In this document: positions 50,484 through 58,089 of the stretch, in pieces
How the letters are laid out: each line of letters starts with the position of its first letter
How positions within the stretch are numbered: position 1 is the first letter of the stretch
NCBI RefSeq assembly: GCF_002434505.1
Contig: NZ_DJKE01000005.1
Span: forward strand, 124,001 to 188,000
Origin: Brevundimonas sp. UBA6550
Lineage (GTDB): Bacteria; Pseudomonadota; Alphaproteobacteria; Caulobacterales; Caulobacteraceae
Reading direction: 5' to 3'
Length of the DNA stretch: 64,000 bases
The notes under the pieces: model-generated
What the model was told of the DNA's origin: nothing
Databases searched by the model: none
Seen by the model: the letters and a program-made list of their open reading frames with translations, nothing else
Position numbers and translations under genes: made by a program

Positions 50484-50515
50484 GGCCCGGACGTCCGGGC
50501 CGCCGAAGCGGCCCG
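50484..50515 (-). terminator. Competing hairpins between precursors A1 and A2
   Basis: CGGGCCGC and GCGGCCCG (50496-50515) form an 8-bp stem whose RNA loop on the coding strand is UUCG closed by C-G, an extra-stable tetraloop. An 18-bp perfect palindrome at 50484-50501 (GGCCCGGAC/GTCCGGGCC) shares bases with it, so only one can form. It starts 6 bp after the A1 stop. Confidence 0.65.
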
Positions 50516-50520
50516 TCCGA

Positions 50521-50646
50521 TCATTCGCTGGGCGGAATGGTGTACTTCAGCACCGGGTTCAGCTCGTCGAATTCGCCGCGCGAGACCGCGCGGGTCAGGG
50601 TGCGGGCAGCCCCGAGGCGCACGAGGCGCGAGGTGCTCTTGGTCAT
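50521..50646 (-). CDS. Lasso peptide precursor A1
   Basis: A 41-residue precursor starting at ATG 50646 behind CAGGAGA. The leader (residues 1-19) contains the G12-x5-T18 motif, Thr at -2. The predicted core is residues 20-41, 22 residues: A1, R4, G5, E6, F7, D8, E9, L10-N11-P12, K15, Y16, T17, P19-P20, S21, E22. E9 is conserved with A2 and is the probable ring acceptor; D8 is a second candidate. Reported caulonodins also have Ala or Ser instead of Gly at position 1, so this is possible for the family. It is 69 bp downstream of a GntR gene. Confidence 0.87.
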   Translation of the reverse strand: MTKSTSRLVRLGAARTLTRAVSRGEFDELNPVLKYTIPPSE

Positions 50647-50715
50647 GGTCGTCTCCTGTTTTGAAGGCCGACAAAACGTCGACGACGAACCATCAGCGCC
50701 TGAAAGCAAATCGAT

Positions 50716-51303
50716 TCAAACTATATTTCGTGTATACTTCGACTGATCTGGATCGATCCGTCGGATCCGGGATGCGAGCCCCGTGGCGGCGGTCCGCCAC
50801 CGCGCGTAGTAGGCCTCGACGTCGCTCCCCGGCACAGGACCGGCGGCTTTGGTCGGACCATTCAGGCGTCTGAGCGGCGCCAGGCGACGCCGCACGCGAA
50901 CGAGACTCTCGACCAAGGGCTGATTGTCGCAGGCGTCGGCCAGGTCGTCGATCCACGCCTCGACCGCCGCGTCCGAGCCGTCCCGAGGCTGGGCGGCCGG
51001 CACGCAGAGCGCCGCAAGACGCACATGGGCGGCCTCCAGGTCCAGGAGGCCCAGAACATCCTCCAGAGGGGTGGCGCGCGTGAAATAACCCAGACCGCGG
51101 CGATCCTCGACGAGACCTTCGCCGCACAGGCGGGACAGGGCTTCGCGCACCGGGCTGGTGCTCAGCCCGAGCGACGCGGCGATGTCGACCACGGACAGAT
51201 GCTGGCCGGGCGCGAGGCCATCCTCGAGCGCGGCGCGCAGGCTGGCAAGCGCCTGGCCAAAGGGATCGCGCTGCCTCACGACCGCCTGCGGCCCCGCCCG
51301 CAA
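50716..51303 (-). CDS. GntR-family regulator at the head of the lasso operon
   Basis: A 195-residue transcription factor. The N-terminal winged helix (about 10-75, ALRAALEDGLAPGQHLSVVDIAASLGLSTSPVREALSRLCGEGLVEDRRGLGYF) is the GntR signature, and the helical C-terminal domain resembles the FCD/VanR type in size but has few metal-binding His residues. It starts at TTG 51303. It lies directly upstream of the lasso precursors on the same strand with a 69-bp gap, so it may be co-transcribed and control the synthesis arm. Lasso operons are not usually led by GntR, so this association is of interest. Confidence 0.85.
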   Translation of the reverse strand: MRAGPQAVVRQRDPFGQALASLRAALEDGLAPGQHLSVVDIAASLGLSTSPVREALSRLCGEGLVEDRRGLGYFTRATPLEDVLGLLDLEAAHVRLAALCVPAAQPRDGSDAAVEAWIDDLADACDNQPLVESLVRVRRRLAPLRRLNGPTKAAGPVPGSDVEAYYARWRTAATGLASRIRRIDPDQSKYTRNIV

Positions 51304-51514
51304 TGCAGATCGACGACCGGCAAGCTTCGGGGTGATCGCGTCATGGGCGCCTCCTATACTGATGTCCGCAAGAAAGTTGCGTGGTATCCGTAGCTTTTAT
51401 GCTGTTGATCTTTCTAGGCTTTCATTTGACGCATCGCTAAGGCATTTTTCAACCTGTAGGGGTGCACTCGCTTCGTAGTCGTGTAGCGCCGAAGGCGAGG
51501 GAGTAACTGGAGAC

Positions 51515-52009
51515 ATGGACGCCCGACACACCCAGACGGCGAACGCGGTGCTCTCCTCCAGCCTGCGTCTGATCAGGTCCCACCGGCGGATGCGGGCCGC
51601 GGACGTCGCCCAGGGCATGAACATGGCGCTGCGCTCCTATGAGCATTTCGAGTCCGGCGCCGGTCGGATCAATCTCGAGCGCATTCACCGCTTTGCCGAA
51701 GTCACCGAGAGCGATCCGCACGGGATCCTCGCCGCCCTGGCCCTCGGGTCACCCGCCTTCGCCTTGCGGTGCGCCGACAACAAATTGGCGACAATCCTCG
51801 CCGTGGCGCTGCAGGAGTTCGACGAAGAGGCCGGAGACGCCATCGGCGATCTGGACGCCCGCACCATCATCAACGCCTTCACTAGAACCCTGAAGGACCT
51901 CGCCGATCAGTCCGTTCGACGCGACGCCGAAGCCGAGGCCTGGCTTGAACACCGCCGCGGACGGTTGATAGCGCCCGCCCGGGACGATGGGACCGGCGAC
52001 GGCCCCTAG
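51515..52009 (+). CDS. XRE-like helix-turn-helix regulator
   Basis: A 164-residue protein with an N-terminal lambda-repressor-type HTH (about 14-65, LRLIRSHRRMRAADVAQGMNMALRSYEHFESGAGRINLERIHRFAEVTESD) and a helical C-terminal part. Such regulators often control integrative or conjugative elements. It is divergent from the GntR/lasso operon (about 210 bp apart) and precedes a short LuxR-type gene and the transfer operon, so it may govern either. Target unknown. Confidence 0.8.
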   Translation: MDARHTQTANAVLSSSLRLIRSHRRMRAADVAQGMNMALRSYEHFESGAGRINLERIHRFAEVTESDPHGILAALALGSPAFALRCADNKLATILAVALQEFDEEAGDAIGDLDARTIINAFTRTLKDLADQSVRRDAEAEAWLEHRRGRLIAPARDDGTGDGP

Positions 52010-52090
52010 CACCTTCCTCCACGGTCGTAGACTTGCGGTCCGAGAGTCGCGGACTGGCGCGCGGGACAGGTTGCGCGGTTGGATTCGGGG

Positions 52091-52351
52091 ATGAAAGTCG
52101 TCACGCCTCATCCCATCACCGCCTCCTCTTCCTGCGACCGTCTTTCGGCTCGCCAACGGGAATGTTTGGGCCTGGCGGCTCTGGGTCTGACCTCCGCCAT
52201 GATCGGCGATCGTATCGGCCTGTCGCCCCGAACAGTCGACGAGCATCTCATGGCCGCCTGCCGGATTCTCGGCGTCCGGACCCGCGTACAGGCCGTGGCG
52301 CAACTGGCAGCCGCGCAGCGGCCGCCGGAACCGCGAACCTTCCTACCGTAG
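52091..52351 (+). CDS. LuxR-type helix-turn-helix protein (before the transfer operon)
   Basis: An 86-residue protein (ATG 52091; TTG at 52079 also possible) comprising a LuxR/FixJ winged HTH alone: RLSARQRECLGLAALGLTSAMIGDRIGLSPRTVDEHLMAACRILGVRTRVQAVAQLAAA. It is similar in size and motif (LSPRTVDxxL, RVRTRxxAVA) to the solo LuxR at 40266. It sits 50 bp before the virB1-like gene and may activate it. Confidence 0.8.
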   Translation: MKVVTPHPITASSSCDRLSARQRECLGLAALGLTSAMIGDRIGLSPRTVDEHLMAACRILGVRTRVQAVAQLAAAQRPPEPRTFLP

Positions 52352-52403
52352 ATTCCCGGCGGGAGGGTCGCGGGTCGCGGTCGTCGGGACTCATCGGTTT
52401 TGC

Positions 52404-53045
52404 TTGGGGCTCACGTTGGAGCCCGCCTTGTTGGACCTCGCCCTGATCCTCAGCCTGTCCCAGGCCTGCGCCCCGCAGGTGGCCCCGGAAACCCTGGCGG
52501 CCGTCGCCTATGCGGAAAGCCGCTTCAATCCGAACGCCATAGGGGTCAACCGCGGTCCCCGGCCCGCCCGTGCGCCGCGCGACACGACCGAGGCGGCCCG
52601 TGTGGCGCGGAGCCTTCTGGCCCGGGGCGCGAACCTCGATCTCGGCGTGGCCCAGATCAATAGCGACAATCTTGGATGGCTCGGCCTCTCTGTCGAGGCC
52701 GCCTTCGATCCGTGCCGCAACCTCGCCGCTGCCGGGACCGTCCTGCGCGCGGGATACCGTCCCGTCGAGGGAGTCGATCGTCAGACGACGCTGAGGGTCG
52801 CCCTCTCCCGCTACAACACCGGCCATCCCGAGCGCGGCTTCCGCAACGGTTACGTCGCCAGGGTCGAGGCCGCCGCCGCCACCCTCGGCCTGCAGGTGCT
52901 GCGACCCGTCGAACCCCTCGCTGACGCTCCACCACCCCAGCCCTCGCCGCCATCGCCGCCGCCGGATTGGGATGTGTTCTCGCGCGCCCGGACGAGCCTC
53001 GTCCTGACCTTCACCGCAACCCCGGACAGGGAGATTTCACGATGA
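52404..53045 (+). CDS. virB1: VirB1-like lytic transglycosylase
   Basis: A 213-residue soluble-lytic-transglycosylase-type protein that locally opens peptidoglycan for the type IV secretion channel. The catalytic Glu is in AYAESRFNPNAIGVN, followed by AQINSDNLGWLGL and YNTGHPERGFRNGYVARV motifs of the family. The frame starts with TTG 52404; other TTG/GTG codons shortly downstream are possible. The C-terminal segment is Pro-rich. Its stop overlaps the virB2 ATG (ATGA at 53042). First gene of the transfer operon. Confidence 0.88.
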   Translation: MGLTLEPALLDLALILSLSQACAPQVAPETLAAVAYAESRFNPNAIGVNRGPRPARAPRDTTEAARVARSLLARGANLDLGVAQINSDNLGWLGLSVEAAFDPCRNLAAAGTVLRAGYRPVEGVDRQTTLRVALSRYNTGHPERGFRNGYVARVEAAAATLGLQVLRPVEPLADAPPPQPSPPSPPPDWDVFSRARTSLVLTFTATPDREISR

Positions 53046-53341
53046 CCGCCCCCGCGACCGTTCGCAGGCTCGGCGCCGCCGGCGCCATCGCCCTCGCCTC
53101 CAGCCTCATCCTGGTTCAGCCGGCCTTCGCCTCGGCCAATGTCGAGGGTCTGCTGCAGAACGTCGTCGACATGCTCACCGGCAACACCGCCCGGCTGCTG
53201 GCCGTCCTGGCGGTCGTGGTGGTGGGCATCCTGTGGATGTTCGGCCTGTTCGATCTGCGACGGGCGGCCATCGTGGTGCTCGGCATCGTGGTCGTCTTCG
53301 GCGCGGCCGAAATCGTCAACCTGATCACCGGCGGCGCCTGA
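53042..53341 (+). CDS. virB2: VirB2-like pilin
   Basis: A 99-residue protein with a long signal peptide (cleavage near AFASA, about residue 31) and two hydrophobic helices (LLAVLAVVVVGILWMFGLF and AAIVVLGIVVVFGAAEIVNLIT) joined by a short basic loop. This is the structure of VirB2/TrbC pilins, which form the conjugative pilus. It lies between virB1 and a small membrane gene with 1- to 4-bp overlaps. Confidence 0.88.
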   Translation: MTAPATVRRLGAAGAIALASSLILVQPAFASANVEGLLQNVVDMLTGNTARLLAVLAVVVVGILWMFGLFDLRRAAIVVLGIVVVFGAAEIVNLITGGA

Positions 53342-53523
53342 TGGACGCCCCGCCCCCCTGGCTGACGATCGGATCGATCACGGCGCTCCTGGCCCTGGGC
53401 CTGATGCTCGGCCTGAAGCTGATCTCGCCCAAACGTTTCGCCCAGATCGTCGCCGGCCTAACCTCCGGCCTCGCCATCGGCCTCGCCCTGTCGCGTCTGC
53501 CAGCGGGAGGCGCGCATGGCTGA
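53341..53523 (+). CDS. Small membrane protein between virB2 and virB3
   Basis: A 60-residue protein with two hydrophobic helices (about 8-26 and 36-52; LTIGSITALLALGLMLGLKL and IVAGLTSGLAIGLAL) and a short basic loop. It overlaps virB2 by one base and virB3 by eight, which argues for real translation in the operon. It has no counterpart in the classical VirB set that I recognise. It may be an accessory pilin-assembly or inner-membrane subunit. Confidence 0.65.
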   Translation: MDAPPPWLTIGSITALLALGLMLGLKLISPKRFAQIVAGLTSGLAIGLALSRLPAGGAHG

Positions 53524-53851
53524 GGAACGCCTGACCGAGGATCCGTTGTTCCTGGCCTGCACCCGGCCGGCGATGATCCTGGGCGTGCCCATGGAGGCCA
53601 TGGGCGTCAACGTCATCCTGTCGGGCGTCGTCTTCCTCGTCGGCGGCAGCCTGCTTTATCTTCTAGTCGCCCCGGGCCTGCATCTGGTGTTTCGGGCGAT
53701 CTGCCGAGCCGACCACAACGCCTTTCGACTGCTGTTCGTCTACGTCGACACCAAGGGCCGGTCGCGCAACGCGGCGCTCTGGGGCGGCAGCTCGGTGACG
53801 CCGCTCTCCCTGGTCCGGCGCTATCGGCCGGTGGAGTTGTCCCGTGGCTGA
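53516..53851 (+). CDS. virB3: VirB3-like inner-membrane protein
   Basis: A 111-residue protein of the VirB3/TrbD family: LTEDPLFLACTRPAMILGVPMEA is the family N-terminal signature. A membrane helix follows (about 30-55) and a cytosolic C-terminal part contains HLVFRAICRADHNAFRLLFVYVDTKGRSRN. VirB3 contacts VirB4 at the channel base. The stop overlaps the GTG of virB4 by eight bases. Confidence 0.92.
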   Translation: MAEERLTEDPLFLACTRPAMILGVPMEAMGVNVILSGVVFLVGGSLLYLLVAPGLHLVFRAICRADHNAFRLLFVYVDTKGRSRNAALWGGSSVTPLSLVRRYRPVELSRG

Positions 53852-56219
53852 GGGAAGCGTCAGCGCCGCTCGGCTCCGGCGCGAGGCCGACGCCCGGCCG
53901 CACCTGCCCTATGCGCGGCATGTCTCGGACGCCGTGGTCGCGCTCGACAGCGGCGCCCTGATGATGGTGTTCCAGATCGACGGGGCCAGTTTCGAGACCG
54001 CCGATGCGCGCGACCTCAATGACTGGCACGTCAAGCTGAACCAGGCTTGGCGCAACCTCGCCGACGACCGCCTGGCGGTCTGGCACCATGTGGTGCGGCG
54101 TCCGGTCGAGCTGGATCGGTCGACGGGATTTCGCTCGGACTTCGCCGGCGAACTGGGCGGCCTCTACGACGACCGTGTCGCGGGGCGACAGCTCTGGATC
54201 AACGAGCTCTTCGTCACCCTCGTCCTGCACCCCGGTCGCGACGCTGGCGATCGGGCCGCCGCGCTGGCCCGTCGGCTGAAGGCGGCGCGCCGGGCGAACG
54301 CCGAGGTGGAGATCGCCCACATCCAGCGGATCGAGGAGGCGGGGCGCGACCTGGTTCAATACCTCGACCGCTACGCGCCGCGCCGGCTGGACCTCTATGA
54401 GCGGGGCGGCCTGTGGTTCTCGGAGCCGATGGAGATCATGCGTCTGGTCCTGACGGGCCGGCGCTCCCCGGTTCCGATCGTCTTCGGCCACCTCGGCGCG
54501 GCGATCCATACCGTGCGGATCATCTTCGGCCGCGAGACCCTGGAGCTTCGGGACGTCGCCGACGCCCGCTACGCCGGCGTCCTGGCCGTGAAGGAATACC
54601 CGGCGGCGACCCGTCCGGGCCTGTGGGACGACCTGTTGAGCGTCCGCTTCGGCTTCGTCGCCAGCCAGTCCTTCGCCTTCCTGTCCAAGGCCGCCGCCCG
54701 CACGGTGATGGAGCGCAAGCAGAACCAGATGGTGTCCGCGCGCGATCGTGCGGCTTCCCAGATCAACGGCCTGTCCGAGGCGCTCGACGACCTCGTCAGC
54801 AACCGCTTCGTCATGGGCGAGCACCAGGCGTCGATCCTCGTCCACGGCGACACCCCGTCGGCCCTGGCCGATCACCTGTCCAAGGCGCGGGCCATTCTGG
54901 CGGACTCCGGTCTGGTGGTGGCGCGCGAGGATCTCGGACTGGAGGCGGCCTTCTGGTCGCAGTTCCCCGGCGCCTTCGCCCGCCGCACCCGGCCCGCCGC
55001 CATCACCTCGCGCAATTTCGCGGCCTTGGCGCCGTTCCACGCCCATCCCGTCGGCAAGGCCCGGGGCAACCATTGGGGCGACGCCGTCGCGGTGCTGCGC
55101 ACCACGGCCGGTTCACCCTTCTGGTTCAACTTCCATGTCGGCGATCTCGGGCACACCTTCATTTGCGGGCCGTCCGGGTCGGGCAAGACGGTGGTGCAGA
55201 ACTTCATGCTGGCGCAGCTGGAGCGGTTCGACGCCCAGCAGTTGTTCATCGACAAGGACCGCGGTGCCGAGATCTTCGTCCGCGCCTGCGGCGGGACCTA
55301 CCTCGCCCTGCGCAACGGCGAGCCCACGGGCTTCGCGCCCTTCAAGGCCCTCGAGCCGACCCCGGCCAACCGCGCCTTCCTTGTCCGCCTCGTCCGCGCC
55401 CTCGTCGATCGCCCCAATGAAACCCTGACCGTGCCCGAGGCGCGCGCCATCGACCACGGCGTCGCCGCCCTGGAGGCCTTGCCGCGCGAGCGTCGTTCCA
55501 TCGCCGCCCTGCGCAGCCTGCTTGGCCAGGGCGACGCCGGCGGCGTCGGGGCCCGGCTGGAGCGTTGGCAGCGCGGCGGCCCCCTCGGCTGGGTGCTCGA
55601 CAATGACGACGACGCCCTCAGCCTGGAGGCCCGCTTCGCCGGCTTCGATATCACCCAGGTGCTCGACCACGACGAGGTCCGCACCCCGGCCATGATGTAT
55701 CTTTTCCACCGCATCGCCGAGCGGGTCGACGGCCGTCGGCTCGTCCTCGACATCGACGAGTTCTGGAAGGTGCTGGGCGACCCGGCCTTCACCGATCTCG
55801 CTCAGGACGGGCTCAAGACCTGGCGCAAGCAGAATGCCCTGATGGTGTTCGGCACCCAGTCGCCGGCCGACGCCCTGCGCTCCCCGATCGCCCACGCCAT
55901 CCTCGAGCAGTGCGCAACCAAAATCTTCCTGCCCAACGCCCACGGCCAGGCGCGCGACTATGTCGACGGTTTCGGCCTCACCCACGAGGAGTTCCGCCTC
56001 GTACGCGAGGTGCTGACCCCGGAGTCGCATCGCTTCCTGGTGAAGCAGGGCCACGACAGCGTGGTGGTGGAATTGGATCTCGGCGGCATGGACGACGCCC
56101 TGTCGGTCTTGTCCGGCCGGTCCGAGACCACCGCCCTGCTCGACCGGCTGCGCGCCGAAATGGGCGACGACTACGCGCGCTGGCGCGACCCCTTCCATCA
56201 CCAGAGGAGGTTCCTGTGA
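53844..56219 (+). CDS. virB4: VirB4-like ATPase
   Basis: A 791-residue cytoplasmic ATPase that drives pilus assembly and transfer. The CagE/TrbE/VirB N-terminal domain (about 180-400) is followed by the AAA-type motor with Walker A GPSGSGKT at 442-449 (preceded by HTFIC) and Walker B RLVLDIDEFW near 630-640. GTQSPADALRS and VKQGHDSVVVELDLGGMDDALSVL are typical C-terminal landmarks. The start is GTG 53844. The largest gene of the operon. Confidence 0.96.
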   Translation: MAEGSVSAARLRREADARPHLPYARHVSDAVVALDSGALMMVFQIDGASFETADARDLNDWHVKLNQAWRNLADDRLAVWHHVVRRPVELDRSTGFRSDFAGELGGLYDDRVAGRQLWINELFVTLVLHPGRDAGDRAAALARRLKAARRANAEVEIAHIQRIEEAGRDLVQYLDRYAPRRLDLYERGGLWFSEPMEIMRLVLTGRRSPVPIVFGHLGAAIHTVRIIFGRETLELRDVADARYAGVLAVKEYPAATRPGLWDDLLSVRFGFVASQSFAFLSKAAARTVMERKQNQMVSARDRAASQINGLSEALDDLVSNRFVMGEHQASILVHGDTPSALADHLSKARAILADSGLVVAREDLGLEAAFWSQFPGAFARRTRPAAITSRNFAALAPFHAHPVGKARGNHWGDAVAVLRTTAGSPFWFNFHVGDLGHTFICGPSGSGKTVVQNFMLAQLERFDAQQLFIDKDRGAEIFVRACGGTYLALRNGEPTGFAPFKALEPTPANRAFLVRLVRALVDRPNETLTVPEARAIDHGVAALEALPRERRSIAALRSLLGQGDAGGVGARLERWQRGGPLGWVLDNDDDALSLEARFAGFDITQVLDHDEVRTPAMMYLFHRIAERVDGRRLVLDIDEFWKVLGDPAFTDLAQDGLKTWRKQNALMVFGTQSPADALRSPIAHAILEQCATKIFLPNAHGQARDYVDGFGLTHEEFRLVREVLTPESHRFLVKQGHDSVVVELDLGGMDDALSVLSGRSETTALLDRLRAEMGDDYARWRDPFHHQRRFL

Positions 56220-56944
56220 GAGCCCGCATTCCCTTCGCCGCGGCGGCCGCCGCCCTCGTCCTCGCCGCCGCCCCGACGGTCCAGGCGCAGCAGATCGTCC
56301 ACGATCCCCGGGCCCTGGCCCAGATGATCGAGGAGGCGCGCACGACGCTGGACCAGCTGAGGGCGCTGCAGACCCAGGTCGAACAGGGCCGGCAGTTGTT
56401 CGACAGCCTGAACGACCTGTCCGGCGTCAACGCCCTGGCCGGCGAACTCGGCTTGCCGACGGTGCGCAATCCGCTGCCCGACATGCGCGCGCTTCGCGCC
56501 GCCGCCGACGGCGACCTGTCCGCGCTCGGCGACCTGGCCGACCGCGCCGACGCCATCCGCCGCGACACCCGGCTCTATACGCCGCCGGCGGGCGACCTCG
56601 ATCCGGCGGAGGCCTACTACCGCGACAGCCTCGAACGCGCCGGCGCGCGCACCGCGCGCGATCTGGCCGTCGGCGAGGCGGTCGGCGGCGCCGCGGACCG
56701 GCGTCTACAGGGTCTGGAGACGCTCCGCTCCGCCCTCGACACAGCACCCAACGCCCGCGCCGTCCTCGACCTCGAGGCCCGCCTCGCGGCCGAGCAGGCG
56801 TTGATCCAGAATGAGCAGGTCCGGCTGCAGGGTCTCGCCCTGACCCAGGCGGCTGAGGCGCGCCTCGAGGAGCAGCGCGCCCGCGAACGGGCCGAAGCCG
56901 CCCGGACGGCGCGCATGGACGTCTATGAAAGGGCGTTCCGGTGA
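56216..56944 (+). CDS. virB5: VirB5-like minor pilus protein
   Basis: A 242-residue exported protein (signal peptide to about residue 23, cleavage near VQAQQ) that is almost wholly helical: QIVHDPRALAQMIEEARTTLDQLRALQTQVEQGRQLFDSLNDL is the VirB5/TrbJ type, placed at the pilus tip. The start GTG 56216 lies behind AGAGGAGG; the longer frame reaching into virB4 is an artefact. The tail ARMDVYERAFR is nearly the same as the end of the next small gene. A one-base-shifted overlap joins it to virB4. Confidence 0.88.
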   Translation: MRARIPFAAAAAALVLAAAPTVQAQQIVHDPRALAQMIEEARTTLDQLRALQTQVEQGRQLFDSLNDLSGVNALAGELGLPTVRNPLPDMRALRAAADGDLSALGDLADRADAIRRDTRLYTPPAGDLDPAEAYYRDSLERAGARTARDLAVGEAVGGAADRRLQGLETLRSALDTAPNARAVLDLEARLAAEQALIQNEQVRLQGLALTQAAEARLEEQRARERAEAARTARMDVYERAFR

Positions 56945-57156
56945 GACGCTCCGCCCTGATCGTCGCCCTCGGCCTGGTCGGCTGCGGGTCGCCCGAGCGG
57001 ACCGCAGAAGACTTCGCCGCCGATCCCGACGCGGCCGAAGCGATCGTGGCGGCCTGCGACGCCGGTCGAGCCGAGCGCGAATGCGAAGCGGCGCGTCAGG
57101 GCCTGGCCGAAGCGCGTCGGCAGGCGCGGATGCGCGTCTATGAGCGGGCCTTCTGA
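56941..57156 (+). CDS. Entry-exclusion-like lipoprotein (EexN/TrbK type)
   Basis: A 71-residue exported protein with a lipobox (GLVGCGSP) and then a small domain with two spaced Cys (VAACDAGRAERECEAARQGLAEARR). The pattern of one lipidated Cys and a Cys pair about nine apart followed by Ala-rich helix recalls EexN/TrbK entry-exclusion proteins, which block redundant conjugation into cells that already hold the element. Position between virB5 and virB6 is the usual one. The C terminus ARMRVYERAF copies that of VirB5. Confidence 0.65.
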   Translation: MRRSALIVALGLVGCGSPERTAEDFAADPDAAEAIVAACDAGRAERECEAARQGLAEARRQARMRVYERAF

Positions 57157-57167
57157 GGATCCCGACG

Positions 57168-58088
57168 ATGAGCTTTCGCGTCTTCGAGCCCAGCTATGAC
57201 TTCATCGACGAACGGCTCAACGTCTTTCTGGGCGACCGCCTGTCGTCGGTGATCGCCGAAGTCGAGGGTCCGCTGCGCATCGCTCTGGTCCTCTATGTCG
57301 TGCTCTACGGCGTCGCCATCCTGAGGGGCGCGATCAGCGAACCGGTGATGGACTTCGCGGTCCGGTCGCTGAAGCTGGCCTTCCTCTATCTGCTGGCGAC
57401 CACGGCCGCCTATTCCACGTTCGTCACCGAGCCGCTGTTCACCGGCCTGCCCAACGCCCTGACCCGGGCGGTCAGCGGCGCGGACACCCCCAGCGTCGGC
57501 GCGGCCTTCGACCAGTTCTTCGCCTATGCTGCCTGGCTGGGCGAGGACATCTCGCGCGACGGCTCCGCCTTCAATCCGGGCCCCTGGGTGGTCTCGGCCG
57601 CCGTCTTCATCATCGGGACCCTGGCCGCGGCCCTCGGCTTCGGCGTGGTGCTGGTGGCCAAGCTGGCTCTGGCCCTGCTCGTCACCTTAGGCCCGATCTT
57701 CATCGCCTGCGCCCTGTTCGACGCGACCCGCCGCTTCTTCTTCGGCTGGCTCAGCCAGGCGGTGAACTATCTCGTCCTGTTCGCCCTGATCATCGTCATT
57801 TTCCAGCTCGTCCTGTCGCTCGTGCGCGACCAGTGGGGCGCGATCCAGGGGGCCGACCCGATGATCGGCGGGCTGATCTTCATCGCCCTATGCCTGCTGG
57901 GAGCGATCTTCTTCCTGCAGACTCCGGCCATCGCCGCCGGCATCGCGGGCGGAGCCAGCGCTGGCCTCGCCGACTTCGCCAACGCCGCGGCCTTGGGCGG
58001 GAGCGGCTCAAGTCGCTCCCAGGGTCCGCAAGAAGCCAGCCGCCAACCGCCCAGGGGCGGCGGCTCCATCCGACCGAGAGGCGCCTGA
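57168..58088 (+). CDS. virB6: VirB6-like inner-membrane channel protein
   Basis: A 306-residue protein with about six or seven membrane helices (for example IALVLYVVLYGVAIL, AFLYLLATTAAYSTFVTEPLF, VFIIGTLAAALGFGVVLVAKLALALLVTLGPIFI) of the TrbL/VirB6 family. The GPIFIACALFDATRRFFFGWLSQAVNYL segment is diagnostic. The C-terminal 45 residues are hydrophilic and Ser/Gln/Arg-rich. It is the polytopic component of the channel. Confidence 0.9.
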   Translation: MSFRVFEPSYDFIDERLNVFLGDRLSSVIAEVEGPLRIALVLYVVLYGVAILRGAISEPVMDFAVRSLKLAFLYLLATTAAYSTFVTEPLFTGLPNALTRAVSGADTPSVGAAFDQFFAYAAWLGEDISRDGSAFNPGPWVVSAAVFIIGTLAAALGFGVVLVAKLALALLVTLGPIFIACALFDATRRFFFGWLSQAVNYLVLFALIIVIFQLVLSLVRDQWGAIQGADPMIGGLIFIALCLLGAIFFLQTPAIAAGIAGGASAGLADFANAAALGGSGSSRSQGPQEASRQPPRGGGSIRPRGA

Positions 58089-58089
58089 C

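Noticed and set aside
53613..55073. A 486-codon minus-strand frame opposite virB4
   Set aside because: Shadow frame; virB4 has all ATPase motifs and fixed overlaps with its neighbours.
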